Shown piece by piece: positions 18,644 through 28,139 of a DNA stretch of 39,118 bases (positions within the stretch are counted from its first letter, which is position 1; the number at the start of each line of letters is the position of its first letter). The stretch lies in NCBI GenBank assembly GCA_903885585.1, contig CAISJH010000741.1:1-39118 (forward strand), in the 5' to 3' direction. Source of the stretch: an uncultured beta proteobacterium (GTDB lineage Bacteria > Pseudomonadota > Gammaproteobacteria > Burkholderiales > Burkholderiaceae_C). Below the pieces are notes generated by a model. It worked only from the letters and a program-made list of their open reading frames with translations. It made no database searches and was not told the origin of the DNA. Made by a program: the position numbers and the translations under genes.

Positions 18644-19479
18644 CAGATACCGTCTTGCAAGTTGATGGGCTGCACGTGGCCTACCGCGGCTCCGATGGCG
18701 TTGTGCCAGTCGTCCAGGGCGTGTCGTTCACGCTTGGCCGCGAGAAGTTGGCTGTCGTAGGTGAGTCAGGATCGGGTAAGACCACTGTTGGCCGTGCGCT
18801 GCTGCGACTTCTGCCGCGCCACGCGCAGGTGAATGCTCGTACCCTGCGTTTCGACGGCGTTGACCTGTTGGCTGCCAGTGACGCGCAGATGAGTCGGCTG
18901 CGTGGCAGCCGGCTGTCGATGGTGATGCAGGATCCCAAGTATTCGCTGAACCCGGTGATGTCCGTTGGCGAGCAGATTGGTGAGGCCGTTCTGCGCTCAA
19001 CGACACTTGGCCGGGCGGCCTGCCGGGAGCGGGTCGAGCAATTGCTGGCAAGGGTGCAAATACGAGAGCCGGCACGTGTGGCAGGGCAGTATCCGCATCA
19101 GCTGTCCGGTGGTATGGGCCAGCGGGTGATGCTTGCGATGATGCTGGCGCAGAACCCGCAAGTGCTGATCGCCGACGAGCCGACCTCGGCATTGGATGTC
19201 TCAGTGCGACGCGAGGTGCTGAACCTGCTGGACGAACTGGTGGCCGAGCAAGGCCTCTCCCTGCTGTTCATCACCCATGACCTGCATCTGGTGAGCCGCT
19301 TCTGCGACAGGGTGCTGGTGATGTACGCCGGTCGGGTGGTCGAATCGCTGGCTGCTGGTGAACTGACCCAGGCGCAGCACCCTTACACACAGGCGCTTCT
19401 CAGTGCGGTGCCCAGCCTGAAGCACAGGCGTGCAACCTTGCCGATGTTGCAGCGTGACCCAGCTTGGAGCAGGCCTTGA
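18640..19479 (+). CDS. ABC transporter ATP-binding protein (DppD type), GTG start
   Basis: GESGSGKTT, YPHQLSGGMGQRVMLAMMLAQNPQVLIADEPTSALDVSVRREVL; GTGA overlap with upstream stop. Confidence 0.95.
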   Translation: MTDTVLQVDGLHVAYRGSDGVVPVVQGVSFTLGREKLAVVGESGSGKTTVGRALLRLLPRHAQVNARTLRFDGVDLLAASDAQMSRLRGSRLSMVMQDPKYSLNPVMSVGEQIGEAVLRSTTLGRAACRERVEQLLARVQIREPARVAGQYPHQLSGGMGQRVMLAMMLAQNPQVLIADEPTSALDVSVRREVLNLLDELVAEQGLSLLFITHDLHLVSRFCDRVLVMYAGRVVESLAAGELTQAQHPYTQALLSAVPSLKHRRATLPMLQRDPAWSRP

Positions 19480-20264
19480 ACCCGTCCAACGATGTCCATG
19501 TCGCTGTGCGTGGCCTGACACTGGCGCTGGGTGAGGGTGATCGTCGCCGCACCGTGCTGCAAGGCGTGGATATTGACGTTGCACATGGCCAGGCTTTTGG
19601 GCTGGTGGGCGAGTCGGGATCAGGCAAGACCACCGTGCTGCGCTGCCTGGCCGGGCAGTACCGGCACTGGCAGGGTACGGTACAGATCGGTGGCCAGGCA
19701 CTGGCCGGGCAGGGCCGGCGCCTGAGCATTTGGGGATCTGGCCCGGACCTGGCTCATGCGCGCAGGGTGCAGATGGTCTTCCAGGATCCGTACGGCTCGC
19801 TGCATCCGCGCCATACCGTGCACACTGCCCTGGCCGAGCCGCTGCGGGTGCACCGCATGGGCGATGTGGACGACCGCATCGACCAGGTGCTGGCGCAAGT
19901 GGGACTTCCGAACGCCTTCCGGCACCGCTATCCGCATCAGCTGTCGGGCGGGCAGCGCCAGCGCGTGGCCATCGCCCGTGCACTGGTGCTCCAGCCCAGT
20001 CTCCTCCTGCTGGATGAGCCCACATCGGCGTTGGACGTCTCGGTGCAGGCCGAAGTGCTGAATCTGCTGTCAGACCTGCGTGTGCGGCATGGGCTGACCT
20101 ACCTGTTGGTGAGCCACGACCTGGGCGTGGTGGCGCACCTGTGCGATCGGTTGGCTGTCATGCAGCAAGGCGCTATCGTTGAAACCTTGAGCACCGACGC
20201 GCTGTGTGCAGGCTCGGCCAAGCACCCCTACACCCGCACCCTGGTGGCCAGCTCCGAGGCTTGA
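19464..20264 (+). CDS. ABC transporter ATP-binding protein (DppF type)
   Basis: GESGSGKTTVLRCLAGQY, QLSGGQRQRVAIARALVLQPSLLLLDEPTSALDVSVQAEVLNLL, AGSAKHPYTRTL. Confidence 0.95.
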   Translation: MEQALNPSNDVHVAVRGLTLALGEGDRRRTVLQGVDIDVAHGQAFGLVGESGSGKTTVLRCLAGQYRHWQGTVQIGGQALAGQGRRLSIWGSGPDLAHARRVQMVFQDPYGSLHPRHTVHTALAEPLRVHRMGDVDDRIDQVLAQVGLPNAFRHRYPHQLSGGQRQRVAIARALVLQPSLLLLDEPTSALDVSVQAEVLNLLSDLRVRHGLTYLLVSHDLGVVAHLCDRLAVMQQGAIVETLSTDALCAGSAKHPYTRTLVASSEA

Positions 20265-20312
20265 GTTCTTCCACCGGCAGCCTCTGAATAGAACTGAACG
20301 GAACCCCATCGC

Positions 20313-21422
20313 ATGTCCAAGATCATCGGCTACACCTCGCTGCAGACCATCCAGCGCTGGGGCCGCCCCATTGGTGATGTCCACGGCAGCACCGCCAACG
20401 GCGTGACGCCGGTGCACATCCTGCTGCTGCACACGGACGACGGCCTCACTGGCGTGGGTCTCGGTCCCCACGCCGGTGTTGACCGCCTGTTCCCGGTGGT
20501 TGAAGGGCAGGACCCGCGGGCCGTCACTGCGCTGTACGACCGGATGATCACCCGCGTATTCAAGGCTGGCCATGGAGGTGGCACCTTCAGCACCATAGGC
20601 GCGGTGGACCTGGCCCTGTGGGATCTGAAAGCCCAGTTGGCGGGCGAGCCGCTGTGGCAGCACCTGGGCGCGGCCGATCCCTTCGTGCCCGGCTACGCTT
20701 CGGCGCTGGACTTCGATCTGGACGACGGCACTTTCATGGCAGTGCACCGTGCCTACGTGGCACGCGGCTTTCGGGCCGTCAAGCTGAAGGGTGGCGCGGA
20801 TGCCCGTCGTGATCTGGCCCGTCTGAAGCTGCTGCGCCAGATTTATGCGCGGCCTGGCGTGGAGCCCGTGCTGATGCTCGACGTCAACGAGGCGCTGACG
20901 GCCAAGGAGGCCGTGCGCCATGTCGGTCTGATCGAGCGCGAGATTGATCTGACCTGGATCGAGGAACCCGTGCGCCGTTGGGACGCCCCCGGGCTGGCGA
21001 CGGTACGCGCTGGCGTGCGGGCGGCCGTGGCCACTGGCGAGAACCTCACCGGGCTGGAGTCCTTTGCGCCTCTGTTTCGGGCAGATGCCGTGGACGTGGT
21101 GCAGGCCTCGATGGTCTACGGCATCACGCATTTCATGCGGCTGGCTGCGGCGGCCCATCTGCACAACTTGCCCGTCAGCCTGGTGAGCTACCGCTGCAAC
21201 CTGGTAGCCCACGCGGCCAACGCGGTGGCCAACCACCGCCTGTGTGAGATCAAGGAATTGACTGAGCAACCTGAGGGCCTGAGCCTGGATCAGGAGGTGG
21301 TTGACGGTGGCCTTCGCCTGGGCCGCACACCGGGCCACGGCGTACGGGTGGACCGGGCTGCGGTGGAGGCACTCATGCGCGAGCCTGCCAACCAGGCCGG
21401 CGAGAAGTGCCGCCTGGGGTGA
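20313..21422 (+). CDS. Enolase-superfamily (mandelate racemase/muconate lactonizing enzyme-like) protein 2
   Basis: AVDLALWDLKAQLAGEPLWQHLG, FRAVKLKGG, MLDVNE, WIEEP, ATGENLTG. Confidence 0.9.
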   Translation: MSKIIGYTSLQTIQRWGRPIGDVHGSTANGVTPVHILLLHTDDGLTGVGLGPHAGVDRLFPVVEGQDPRAVTALYDRMITRVFKAGHGGGTFSTIGAVDLALWDLKAQLAGEPLWQHLGAADPFVPGYASALDFDLDDGTFMAVHRAYVARGFRAVKLKGGADARRDLARLKLLRQIYARPGVEPVLMLDVNEALTAKEAVRHVGLIEREIDLTWIEEPVRRWDAPGLATVRAGVRAAVATGENLTGLESFAPLFRADAVDVVQASMVYGITHFMRLAAAAHLHNLPVSLVSYRCNLVAHAANAVANHRLCEIKELTEQPEGLSLDQEVVDGGLRLGRTPGHGVRVDRAAVEALMREPANQAGEKCRLG

Positions 21423-23452
21423 CCGTGCGACACGTTGGCTTGACCAGGTGGTTGGGCGTGCTGGTCTTGGCGCTCGCTCTGCCGCTGGCTGCCATGGCCC
21501 AGCGTGGCACCGTTTACTTGGTGGGCGATTCCACGATGGCGCCCAACACCGGCTACGGCGATGCGCTGTGTGCCCGCCTGCAGCCCGAATGGTCCTGCGT
21601 CAATCTGGCCCGGGGAGGACGAAGCACGCTGAGCTACCGCGCCGAAGGCTTGTGGGCCACGTTGCTGCAACGTATCGCTTTCGACAGAGCTCAGCCGCAG
21701 CCGCCCCATGTACTGATCCAGTTCGGGCACAACGACCAGCCGGGCAAGCCGGGTCGCTCCACCGATCTGGCCACCGAGTACCCTGCCAACCTGCAGCGTT
21801 TTGTCGATGAGCTTCGTGGTGCCGGTGCTGTGCCGGTGCTGGTCACACCTCTCACGCGCCGCACGTTCAAGGCTGACCAGCTGGAGGATCAGTTGCGACC
21901 CTGGGCCGATGCGATGCGCCGTGTAGCCACTGCCAGCGTCGTGCCGCTGGTGGATCTCCACGCGCTGAGCATGACCCGGGTGCAGGCGTTGGGTCAAGCC
22001 GCTGCGGATGAGCTGGCCGAGGCTGCGCCTGGGCAGCGCCGCTTCGACCGCACACACCTGGGCGAGCGCGGCGCCTGTATGTTCGCGCAGATCATGTCCG
22101 ATGAACTGGCGCGGCAGGTTCCAGCGCTCGATAGCCCACGCAGCGCGCAGGCCGCATGCGAAACCCTGCTGCCGCCGGCCCAGCGATTCAGCAACGGCGG
22201 TATCGACACCCGGGGCTGGACCAGCACGCGTGGCGGCAGCGGCGGGCAGATCCTGCGGGTGACGACGCTGGCAGCGGACGGCCCGGGCTCGTTGAAGGCG
22301 GCCATCGATACCCCAGGGCCGCGGACCGTGGTCTTTGAGGTGGGGGGTGTCATTGACATGCGCGGTGGCACGCTCGACATCCGTCAGCCGTTCCTGACCA
22401 TCGCGGGCCAGACGGCTCCCAGCCCCGGTATCACGGTGATCAAGGCGGAGACCCTCATCCGCACCCACGACGTGATCTTGCAGCACTTGCGCTTTCGGCC
22501 TGGCGAGTTTGGCCGGCCCAAGAAGGGCGGCGGCGACCAGGACGGCCTGTCCACCACAGGGGGCGCGCACGACGTGATCGTTGACCACTGCAGCTTCAGC
22601 TGGGCCACCGATGAGAACTTGTCCGCCTCGGGCCCGCGCTTTGCAGGCGCCTCGCCCGACGACTGGCGCCGCGGTACCTCGCATCGCATCACCTACAGCC
22701 ACAACCTGATCTACGAGGGACTGTCCAACTCGGTGCACGAGAAGGGCGAGCACTCCAAGGGCAGCCTGATCCACGACAACACCAGCGGCGTGCTGCTTTA
22801 CGGCAACGTGTACATCTCCAACCGCGAGCGCAACGCCCTGTTCAAGGGGGGTGCACGAGGCGCGATGGTCAACAACCTGATCTTCAACCCAGGTCGGCTG
22901 GCCGTGCACTACAACCTGTGGCCCAAGGAATGGGAGGGCAAGCCGTGGCAGACCGGCCGTCTCAGCCTGGTGGGCAATCTGCTGCGCCATGGCCCCAGCA
23001 CCGAGCCCGATACGGCCTTCTTCACCCAACGAGGCGCGGGTCACCTGGAGCTGTTCATGGCCGACAACCCAGCCACTGATCGCCATGGCCGTCCCGTGGC
23101 TGCCCGCCGCGACGCCAGTGACGGCCAGGCCACCCTTGAGCTGCTGGCACAGCCTGACTTGCCGACCGGCCTGCGAATCCGCCCTGGGGCCCGCCTGGCC
23201 GACGAACTGCCCGGCATCGTCGGTGCCCGCCCCTGGGACCGTGACGCTATCGATCGTCAGGTGCTCGTCGATATGGCTGTCGGGCGGGGCCGCATCATCG
23301 ACAGCGAGACCGAGAACGCGCTGGGTTACCCGATGGTGCAGCCGCCCGTGCGCCGTAGCTTCGATGCTGACGCCTGGAACCTGGACGACATGAGTCCCAA
23401 GGCCGGCTGGCCGAGCCTGTTTCATGCCGCCAATATCCCCCGGCAGCCCTGA
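21419..23452 (+). CDS. Fusion of SGNH/CE12 rhamnogalacturonan acetylesterase-like domain and PL1-like pectate lyase domain, secreted
   Basis: Leader GLTRWLGVLVLALALPLAAMA; CE12 blocks GDSTMAPN, NLARGGRSTLSY, IQFGHNDQ, DRTHLGERGA; C-terminal GGVIDMRGGTLDIRQPFLTIAGQTAPSPG, VDHCSFSWATDEN, YNNLI-type beta-helix turns; GTGA overlap with upstream gene. Confidence 0.87.
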   Translation: MTVRHVGLTRWLGVLVLALALPLAAMAQRGTVYLVGDSTMAPNTGYGDALCARLQPEWSCVNLARGGRSTLSYRAEGLWATLLQRIAFDRAQPQPPHVLIQFGHNDQPGKPGRSTDLATEYPANLQRFVDELRGAGAVPVLVTPLTRRTFKADQLEDQLRPWADAMRRVATASVVPLVDLHALSMTRVQALGQAAADELAEAAPGQRRFDRTHLGERGACMFAQIMSDELARQVPALDSPRSAQAACETLLPPAQRFSNGGIDTRGWTSTRGGSGGQILRVTTLAADGPGSLKAAIDTPGPRTVVFEVGGVIDMRGGTLDIRQPFLTIAGQTAPSPGITVIKAETLIRTHDVILQHLRFRPGEFGRPKKGGGDQDGLSTTGGAHDVIVDHCSFSWATDENLSASGPRFAGASPDDWRRGTSHRITYSHNLIYEGLSNSVHEKGEHSKGSLIHDNTSGVLLYGNVYISNRERNALFKGGARGAMVNNLIFNPGRLAVHYNLWPKEWEGKPWQTGRLSLVGNLLRHGPSTEPDTAFFTQRGAGHLELFMADNPATDRHGRPVAARRDASDGQATLELLAQPDLPTGLRIRPGARLADELPGIVGARPWDRDAIDRQVLVDMAVGRGRIIDSETENALGYPMVQPPVRRSFDADAWNLDDMSPKAGWPSLFHAANIPRQP

Positions 23453-23476
23453 CCGAGGCACTGCTTAGGCAACGGC

Positions 23477-24541
23477 ATGCAAGCACTGGTGCGGTCAGAC
23501 TTCCAATCCTGGGTGGACGGCGCGCGTACTGACCTGTACACCTTGCACGGGCCCGATGGGATCGAAGTGGCGATCTGCAACTATGGCGCCCGCCTCGTCA
23601 GCGTGAGGGTGCCCGATGGCCAGGGCGGCCGAACGGAGGTGACCCTGGGTTATGACAGCCTGGCGGGTTACCTGGATGGCCAGCTCTCCATGGGCGCCTT
23701 CATTGGACGGTGGGCCGGACGGCTACGAAATGGGCAACTCCTGCTGCAGGATGGGACGACCCTGCAGCTACCGTGCAACGGCGGCCACCATGCCGTGCAT
23801 GGCGGCCCGCGTGGCAGCCGGTTCAGGACACTGCAGGTGGACAACGTGCACGCCGATGCGTTGCAACTAAGCCATGTCTTTCGCTCCGAAGATGACGGTG
23901 TGCCGGGGTGTTTGCGACTGCAGCTTCGCTACGAGGCCCTGCCGGGTAACGCCCTGCGCATCGCCTGGCGTGCCGAAGCTGGTGACACAGCCACCTTGGC
24001 GCAGTTCACTGCGCACCCGTTTTTCAACCTGGCCGGCGAAGGCAGTGCGCTCGACCATGTGCTGCAGGTCCCCGCAAGCCGCTTCCTGCCACTCGCGCCA
24101 GACGTTTGCCCACTGGGCAGCACCGCGAGCGTCGACGACAGCCCTCTGGACTTTCGTACGCCCCGCTCACCCCGGGCGGCCATGGACACGGCGCACCCCC
24201 AGCTCCAAGTGGCCAAAGGCCTGGACCACTACCTCCTGCTCGACGCAGTGACGACCGCACAGCCGTCGTCGTGGCTTGCGGCTCACCTGCGCTGCCCGCG
24301 CAATGGCCTGGGCATGTCGGTCTACAGCAGTGAGCCTGGGCTGCAGCTTTATGCCGGGCATGGACTGACTGGCGACCTGCCGCGCGACCTGGGACGAAAC
24401 GGCTGGCGCTGGGCGCCCGGTGACGGCTTGTGCCTGGAGCCCATGTCCTGGCCGGATGCGCCCAACCAGCCGGGGTTTCCTGATCCTTGGCTGGCACCGG
24501 GGGCCACGCGGCACGGCGAGATCGTTTATCGATTCACTTGA
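23477..24541 (+). CDS. Aldose 1-epimerase family protein (galactose mutarotase-like)
   Basis: YGARLVSVRVPDGQGGRTEVTLGYDSLAGYL, GAFIGRWAGRL, NGGHHAVHGGPRG, AHPFFNLAGEG, EPGLQLYAGHGL, LCLEPMSWPDAPNQPGFP. Confidence 0.93.
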   Translation: MQALVRSDFQSWVDGARTDLYTLHGPDGIEVAICNYGARLVSVRVPDGQGGRTEVTLGYDSLAGYLDGQLSMGAFIGRWAGRLRNGQLLLQDGTTLQLPCNGGHHAVHGGPRGSRFRTLQVDNVHADALQLSHVFRSEDDGVPGCLRLQLRYEALPGNALRIAWRAEAGDTATLAQFTAHPFFNLAGEGSALDHVLQVPASRFLPLAPDVCPLGSTASVDDSPLDFRTPRSPRAAMDTAHPQLQVAKGLDHYLLLDAVTTAQPSSWLAAHLRCPRNGLGMSVYSSEPGLQLYAGHGLTGDLPRDLGRNGWRWAPGDGLCLEPMSWPDAPNQPGFPDPWLAPGATRHGEIVYRFT

Positions 24542-24562
24542 GGTCGGCCTGGCTGGTGCCCG

Positions 24563-26170
24563 TCAAGTCACCGGTGCGGGATTGAACAACACCAGGGCGT
24601 TGTGCAGTTTCCAGTGCTCTGCCCAGGTCTTCTTGCGTCCGCTGGCCACGTCCAGCATGAGGCTGAACAGTTCCCAGCCGACTTCCTCGATGGTGGCATC
24701 GCCGTCGGCGATCGTCCCGGCGTTGACGTCCATCAGGTCGTGCCAACGGCGGGCCAGGTCGGTGCGGGTCGCCACCTTGATGACCGGTACGGCCGCCAGG
24801 CCGTAGGGCGTGCCGCGGCCGGTCGTGAACACATGCAGGTTCATGCCGGCGGCCAACTGCAGGGTGCCGCAGATGAAATCACTTGCCGGCGTCGCCGCGT
24901 AGGTCAGCCCTTTGGTGCGCAGTTTGTCGCCGGGCGCCAGCACGTTCGAGATCGCTGCCGAGCCGGACTTGACAATGGAGCCCATCGCTTTCTCCACGAT
25001 GTTCGACAACCCACCACTCTTGTTGCCTGGCGTGGTGTTGGCGCTGCGGTCAACTCCGCCCCTGCTCAGGTATGCGTCGTACCAAGCCATCTCTCGGATC
25101 ATGGCGTCGGCCACCGCCGGCGTGGTGGCGCGTGCTGTCAGTTGGGCGATGCCGTCGCGCACCTCTGTCACCTCGGAGAACATCACGCTGGCACCTGCGC
25201 GCACCAGCAGGTCGGTGCAAAAACCTACAGCTGGGTTCGCGGTGGCTCCGGAGAAGGCATCGCTGCCACCGCACTGCACGCCCACCACCAGCTCACTGGC
25301 AGGCACCGTCTCACGGCGGCGGGCGTTCAGGCGCTGCAGGTGGGTTTCAGCTTGGCGCATGATGGACTCGACCATCGACATGAATCCAACATGCGCGCTG
25401 TCCTGAAGGCAGACCACGTCAGGCGCCGCCGGGACGCCTGCCACCTGTCGTTCATCGACGATGGTGAAGCTGCCCGGTGGTAGCAGCCGCTCTGGCTGCA
25501 GCTTCTCGCAGCCTAGGCTCACCACCATCACCTCGCCACCGAAGTTCGGATTGAGGCTGATGTTGCGAAGCGTGCGGATCGGCACCGCGGCATCGGGTGC
25601 ATCGATGGCCACGCCGCAACCGTAGGCGTGCTCCAACGCTACGACGTCATCCACGTTCGGGAACCTGGGCAGCAACTCGGCCTTGATGCGCTGGACCGCG
25701 AAGTCGGTAACGCCAGCCACACATTGCACGGTTTGGGTGATGGCCAGGATGTTGCGTGTACCCACCGAGCCATCGGTATTGCGGTAGCCCTCGAACGTAT
25801 AGCCCTCCAGGGGTGGCAGTCTCGTGGCCCGGGCAGTGGCCCTTGGCAGGTCGTCCAGCCCACGCGCATCCGGCATCTCGAGCAGCCGTTCATGCACCCA
25901 GCTGCCGGCCGGAATGTCCTTCAACGCATAGCCAATAGGAACGCCATAGCGCACCACCGGTGCCCCTGCGGGGATGTCCACGAGGGCTACTTTGTGCGCT
26001 TGCGGCACTCGCTCCAGCAACACCGGACCGCCGGGGAGGAGTGTGCCCGGCGGGAGGCCACCGTCGTTGGCGACGATGACAACGTTGTCTTGCGCCTGCA
26101 TTTGGATGGTCAGCGGCTTCGCCATCCCGCAGGCGGGACGTGCCGCCTGCGTGGTCACAAGATCAGACAT
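24563..26170 (-). CDS. garD: Galactarate dehydratase (UxaA/GarD family, SAF + dehydratase domains)
   Basis: [36 protein letters not shown]...[48 protein letters not shown] closely resembles remembered GarD sequence. Confidence 0.9.
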   Translation of the reverse strand: MSDLVTTQAARPACGMAKPLTIQMQAQDNVVIVANDGGLPPGTLLPGGPVLLERVPQAHKVALVDIPAGAPVVRYGVPIGYALKDIPAGSWVHERLLEMPDARGLDDLPRATARATRLPPLEGYTFEGYRNTDGSVGTRNILAITQTVQCVAGVTDFAVQRIKAELLPRFPNVDDVVALEHAYGCGVAIDAPDAAVPIRTLRNISLNPNFGGEVMVVSLGCEKLQPERLLPPGSFTIVDERQVAGVPAAPDVVCLQDSAHVGFMSMVESIMRQAETHLQRLNARRRETVPASELVVGVQCGGSDAFSGATANPAVGFCTDLLVRAGASVMFSEVTEVRDGIAQLTARATTPAVADAMIREMAWYDAYLSRGGVDRSANTTPGNKSGGLSNIVEKAMGSIVKSGSAAISNVLAPGDKLRTKGLTYAATPASDFICGTLQLAAGMNLHVFTTGRGTPYGLAAVPVIKVATRTDLARRWHDLMDVNAGTIADGDATIEEVGWELFSLMLDVASGRKKTWAEHWKLHNALVLFNPAPVT

Positions 26171-26253
26171 TCAAGGACTCCTTGCGGGCTGCGTGGCCGG
26201 TAGGGCGACACATCGGCTGCGCCGCATCGGTGCGCTATTGTCTGATTTGCCCC

Positions 26254-26272
26254 AAAGTTGTCAAGCAACTTT
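26254..26272. promoter_or_regulatory. Palindrome AAAGTTG-TCAAG-CAACTTT, candidate operator upstream of garD
   Basis: Perfect 7-bp arms; core TTGTCAAGCAA is one mismatch from the FadR-type TNGTNNNACNA pattern. Confidence 0.45.
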
Positions 26273-26293
26273 CGGTGGCTGCCAGGGCCTACG

Positions 26294-27016
26294 TCAGGGC
26301 AGGAGCACGCCCTCGAAGATCCGGCGTTTGGCGTTGAGCACGTGCGTGCGAATCGCTGCAGCCGCGTCGGCCGGCGCGCGCATGGAGATCGCCTCGATCA
26401 CGGCCTGGTGTTCGGCCTGCGTCGTTCGAACCCGTTCGGCACTCTTCTTGTCGGCCACGCCGCGTGCCAGTTCCATGAACTGGCGGATCGGCGCCACCAT
26501 GGTCTCGATGGTGGTGACGAAGAATGGGTTGTGCGAGGCCCGGGCGATCGCTAGGTGGAAGCGCACGTCTTCGTCGGTGCCGGGCTGGCCGCTCTCCATC
26601 GACGCGCTCAGCGCAGTGAATTCGGCACGGATCGCCGCCAGATCATCGGCATCGTGGAACTCGGCTGCCGCGGCCGCCGCACCACCTTCCACGCAGAGGC
26701 GGAAGGAGTAGTAGCGCTCGATGTCTGCCAGGCTTCTGACGGGCGTGGATACGGCAGATGGCGCGCTGGGGCGGCGCACCAGATGGCTGCCGGAGCCCCG
26801 CCGAGATTCGATCACGCCATCTGACCGCAGGCGCGCCAGTGCCTCCCGAACCGTCGGTCGCGAGACGCCGAACTGGCTGGCCAGCTCGCCCTCGGGTGGC
26901 AGTTTGTTGTCCTGCGCAAAGTCGCCGCGCAAGATCGCTTCGACCACACGTGCGTAGATGCGGTCTGCCAGCGAGCCGGTACCGGCTCGCTCCAACTGCA
27001 GTTGGGAATCCTTCAT
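26294..27016 (-). CDS. GntR-family (FadR/FCD) transcriptional regulator
   Basis: GDFAQDNKLPPEGELASQFGVSRPTVREALARLRSDGVIESRRGSGSHLV; FCD domain. Confidence 0.95.
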   Translation of the reverse strand: MKDSQLQLERAGTGSLADRIYARVVEAILRGDFAQDNKLPPEGELASQFGVSRPTVREALARLRSDGVIESRRGSGSHLVRRPSAPSAVSTPVRSLADIERYYSFRLCVEGGAAAAAAEFHDADDLAAIRAEFTALSASMESGQPGTDEDVRFHLAIARASHNPFFVTTIETMVAPIRQFMELARGVADKKSAERVRTTQAEHQAVIEAISMRAPADAAAAIRTHVLNAKRRIFEGVLLP

Positions 27017-27158
27017 GAGTGATTGACGCGCTGGGTTGCGAAAGTGTCGCCACTACCCCTGCAGGTTCGCTTGGAGCGTAGTAGAAGTCCAGATGCTGCC
27101 AGGCAAAACTAAGTGTTTACCCTGTTTTGGCATGACAACTGCGTAAATTAGAGTTTAC

Positions 27159-27169
27159 TTGTCATACAA
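27159..27169. promoter_or_regulatory. Candidate FadR-type operator TTGTCATACAA
   Basis: Exact match to TNGTNNNACNA with TTGT/ACAA dyad in the divergent GntR / aldolase intergenic region; degenerate match 27128-27138. Confidence 0.6.
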
Positions 27170-27338
27170 ATATCTGGTGAGCCAGTCTGTTTAGCGGTTT
27201 GCATCCTTCGCCATTCCGCTTCACAGAGGTTGGGTGAAGCCATGCTTCATTCTCTCGGTCAGGCCGCGCCAGGTCTGCGGTCTATGGCGTTCGCCTTGGA
27301 TGCAGTGCGTGATCACCCTTCAAACTGAGGAAGCGACG

Positions 27339-28127
27339 ATGCGAGAAAGCCGCTTGCGAACGCTGTGGAAGCAAGACCGTGCCGCCGTCAACGGCTGGCT
27401 GGCGATCCCCAACAGCTTTTCCGCCGAGACCATGGCCCACCAGGGCTGGGACTCGTTGACCATCGATCTGCAGCACGGTGTGGTTGACTACCAGGCCATG
27501 GTCACGATGCTGCAGGCGATCTCCACCACGCCGACCGTGCCAGTGGTGCGGGTGCCTTGGTTGGAGCCGGGGATCCTGATGAAGGCGCTGGATGCCGGCG
27601 CCTACGGTGTGATCTGCCCGATGATCAACACGCGTGAAGATGCCCAGAAGCTGGTGGCCTGGACGCACTATGCGCCGCGCGGGACCCGCAGCTTCGGGCC
27701 AGTGCGCGCGCTGTTGTACGGCGGCGCGGACTATCCGCAGCATGCCAACGACACCATCGTCACCTTCGCCATGATCGAAACGGCGGCCGCGCTGGACAAC
27801 CTGGACGCCATCCTGTCGGTCGAAGGCCTGGACGCCATCTACATCGGCCCGTCTGATCTGTCGCTGGCGCTGGGTTGCAAGCCCACCTTCGACGACTTGG
27901 ACCCGAAGGCGGCCGAAGCGGTGGACCACATCCTGGCGCGAGCCAAGGCGCATGGGGTGGTGGCAGGCATCCACAACGGTGCGCCGGAGGCCGCCTTGCG
28001 GCGCATTGCCAAGGGCTTCCGGTTCACGACGGTCAGCTCCGACGCCCGGCTCATCGCCGCTGGTGCCCAACAGGTCCTCGCGCAGATGCGCAATCCGCCG
28101 GCCTCTGCCGGCTCCAACACCTACTGA
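27339..28127 (+). CDS. HpcH/HpaI-family aldolase (probable 5-keto-4-deoxy-glucarate aldolase role)
   Basis: LTIDLQHGVVDYQAM, VRVPWLEPGILMKALDAGAYGVICPMINTREDA, IETAAALDNLDAILSVEGLDAIYIGPSDLSLALG; context with garD and TSA reductase. Confidence 0.9.
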   Translation: MRESRLRTLWKQDRAAVNGWLAIPNSFSAETMAHQGWDSLTIDLQHGVVDYQAMVTMLQAISTTPTVPVVRVPWLEPGILMKALDAGAYGVICPMINTREDAQKLVAWTHYAPRGTRSFGPVRALLYGGADYPQHANDTIVTFAMIETAAALDNLDAILSVEGLDAIYIGPSDLSLALGCKPTFDDLDPKAAEAVDHILARAKAHGVVAGIHNGAPEAALRRIAKGFRFTTVSSDARLIAAGAQQVLAQMRNPPASAGSNTY

Positions 28128-28139
28128 AAGACACGCACC

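Noticed and set aside
21290-23461. 723-aa minus-strand ORF opposite the CE12-PL1 fusion
   Set aside because: Shadow of codon bias of the plus-strand gene; no recognisable domain.
24535-24580. Weak inverted repeat ACTTGA...TCAAGT at the convergent ends of the epimerase and garD genes, possible bidirectional terminator
   Set aside because: Short 6-bp arms with a long loop and no T-tract; not enough to call.
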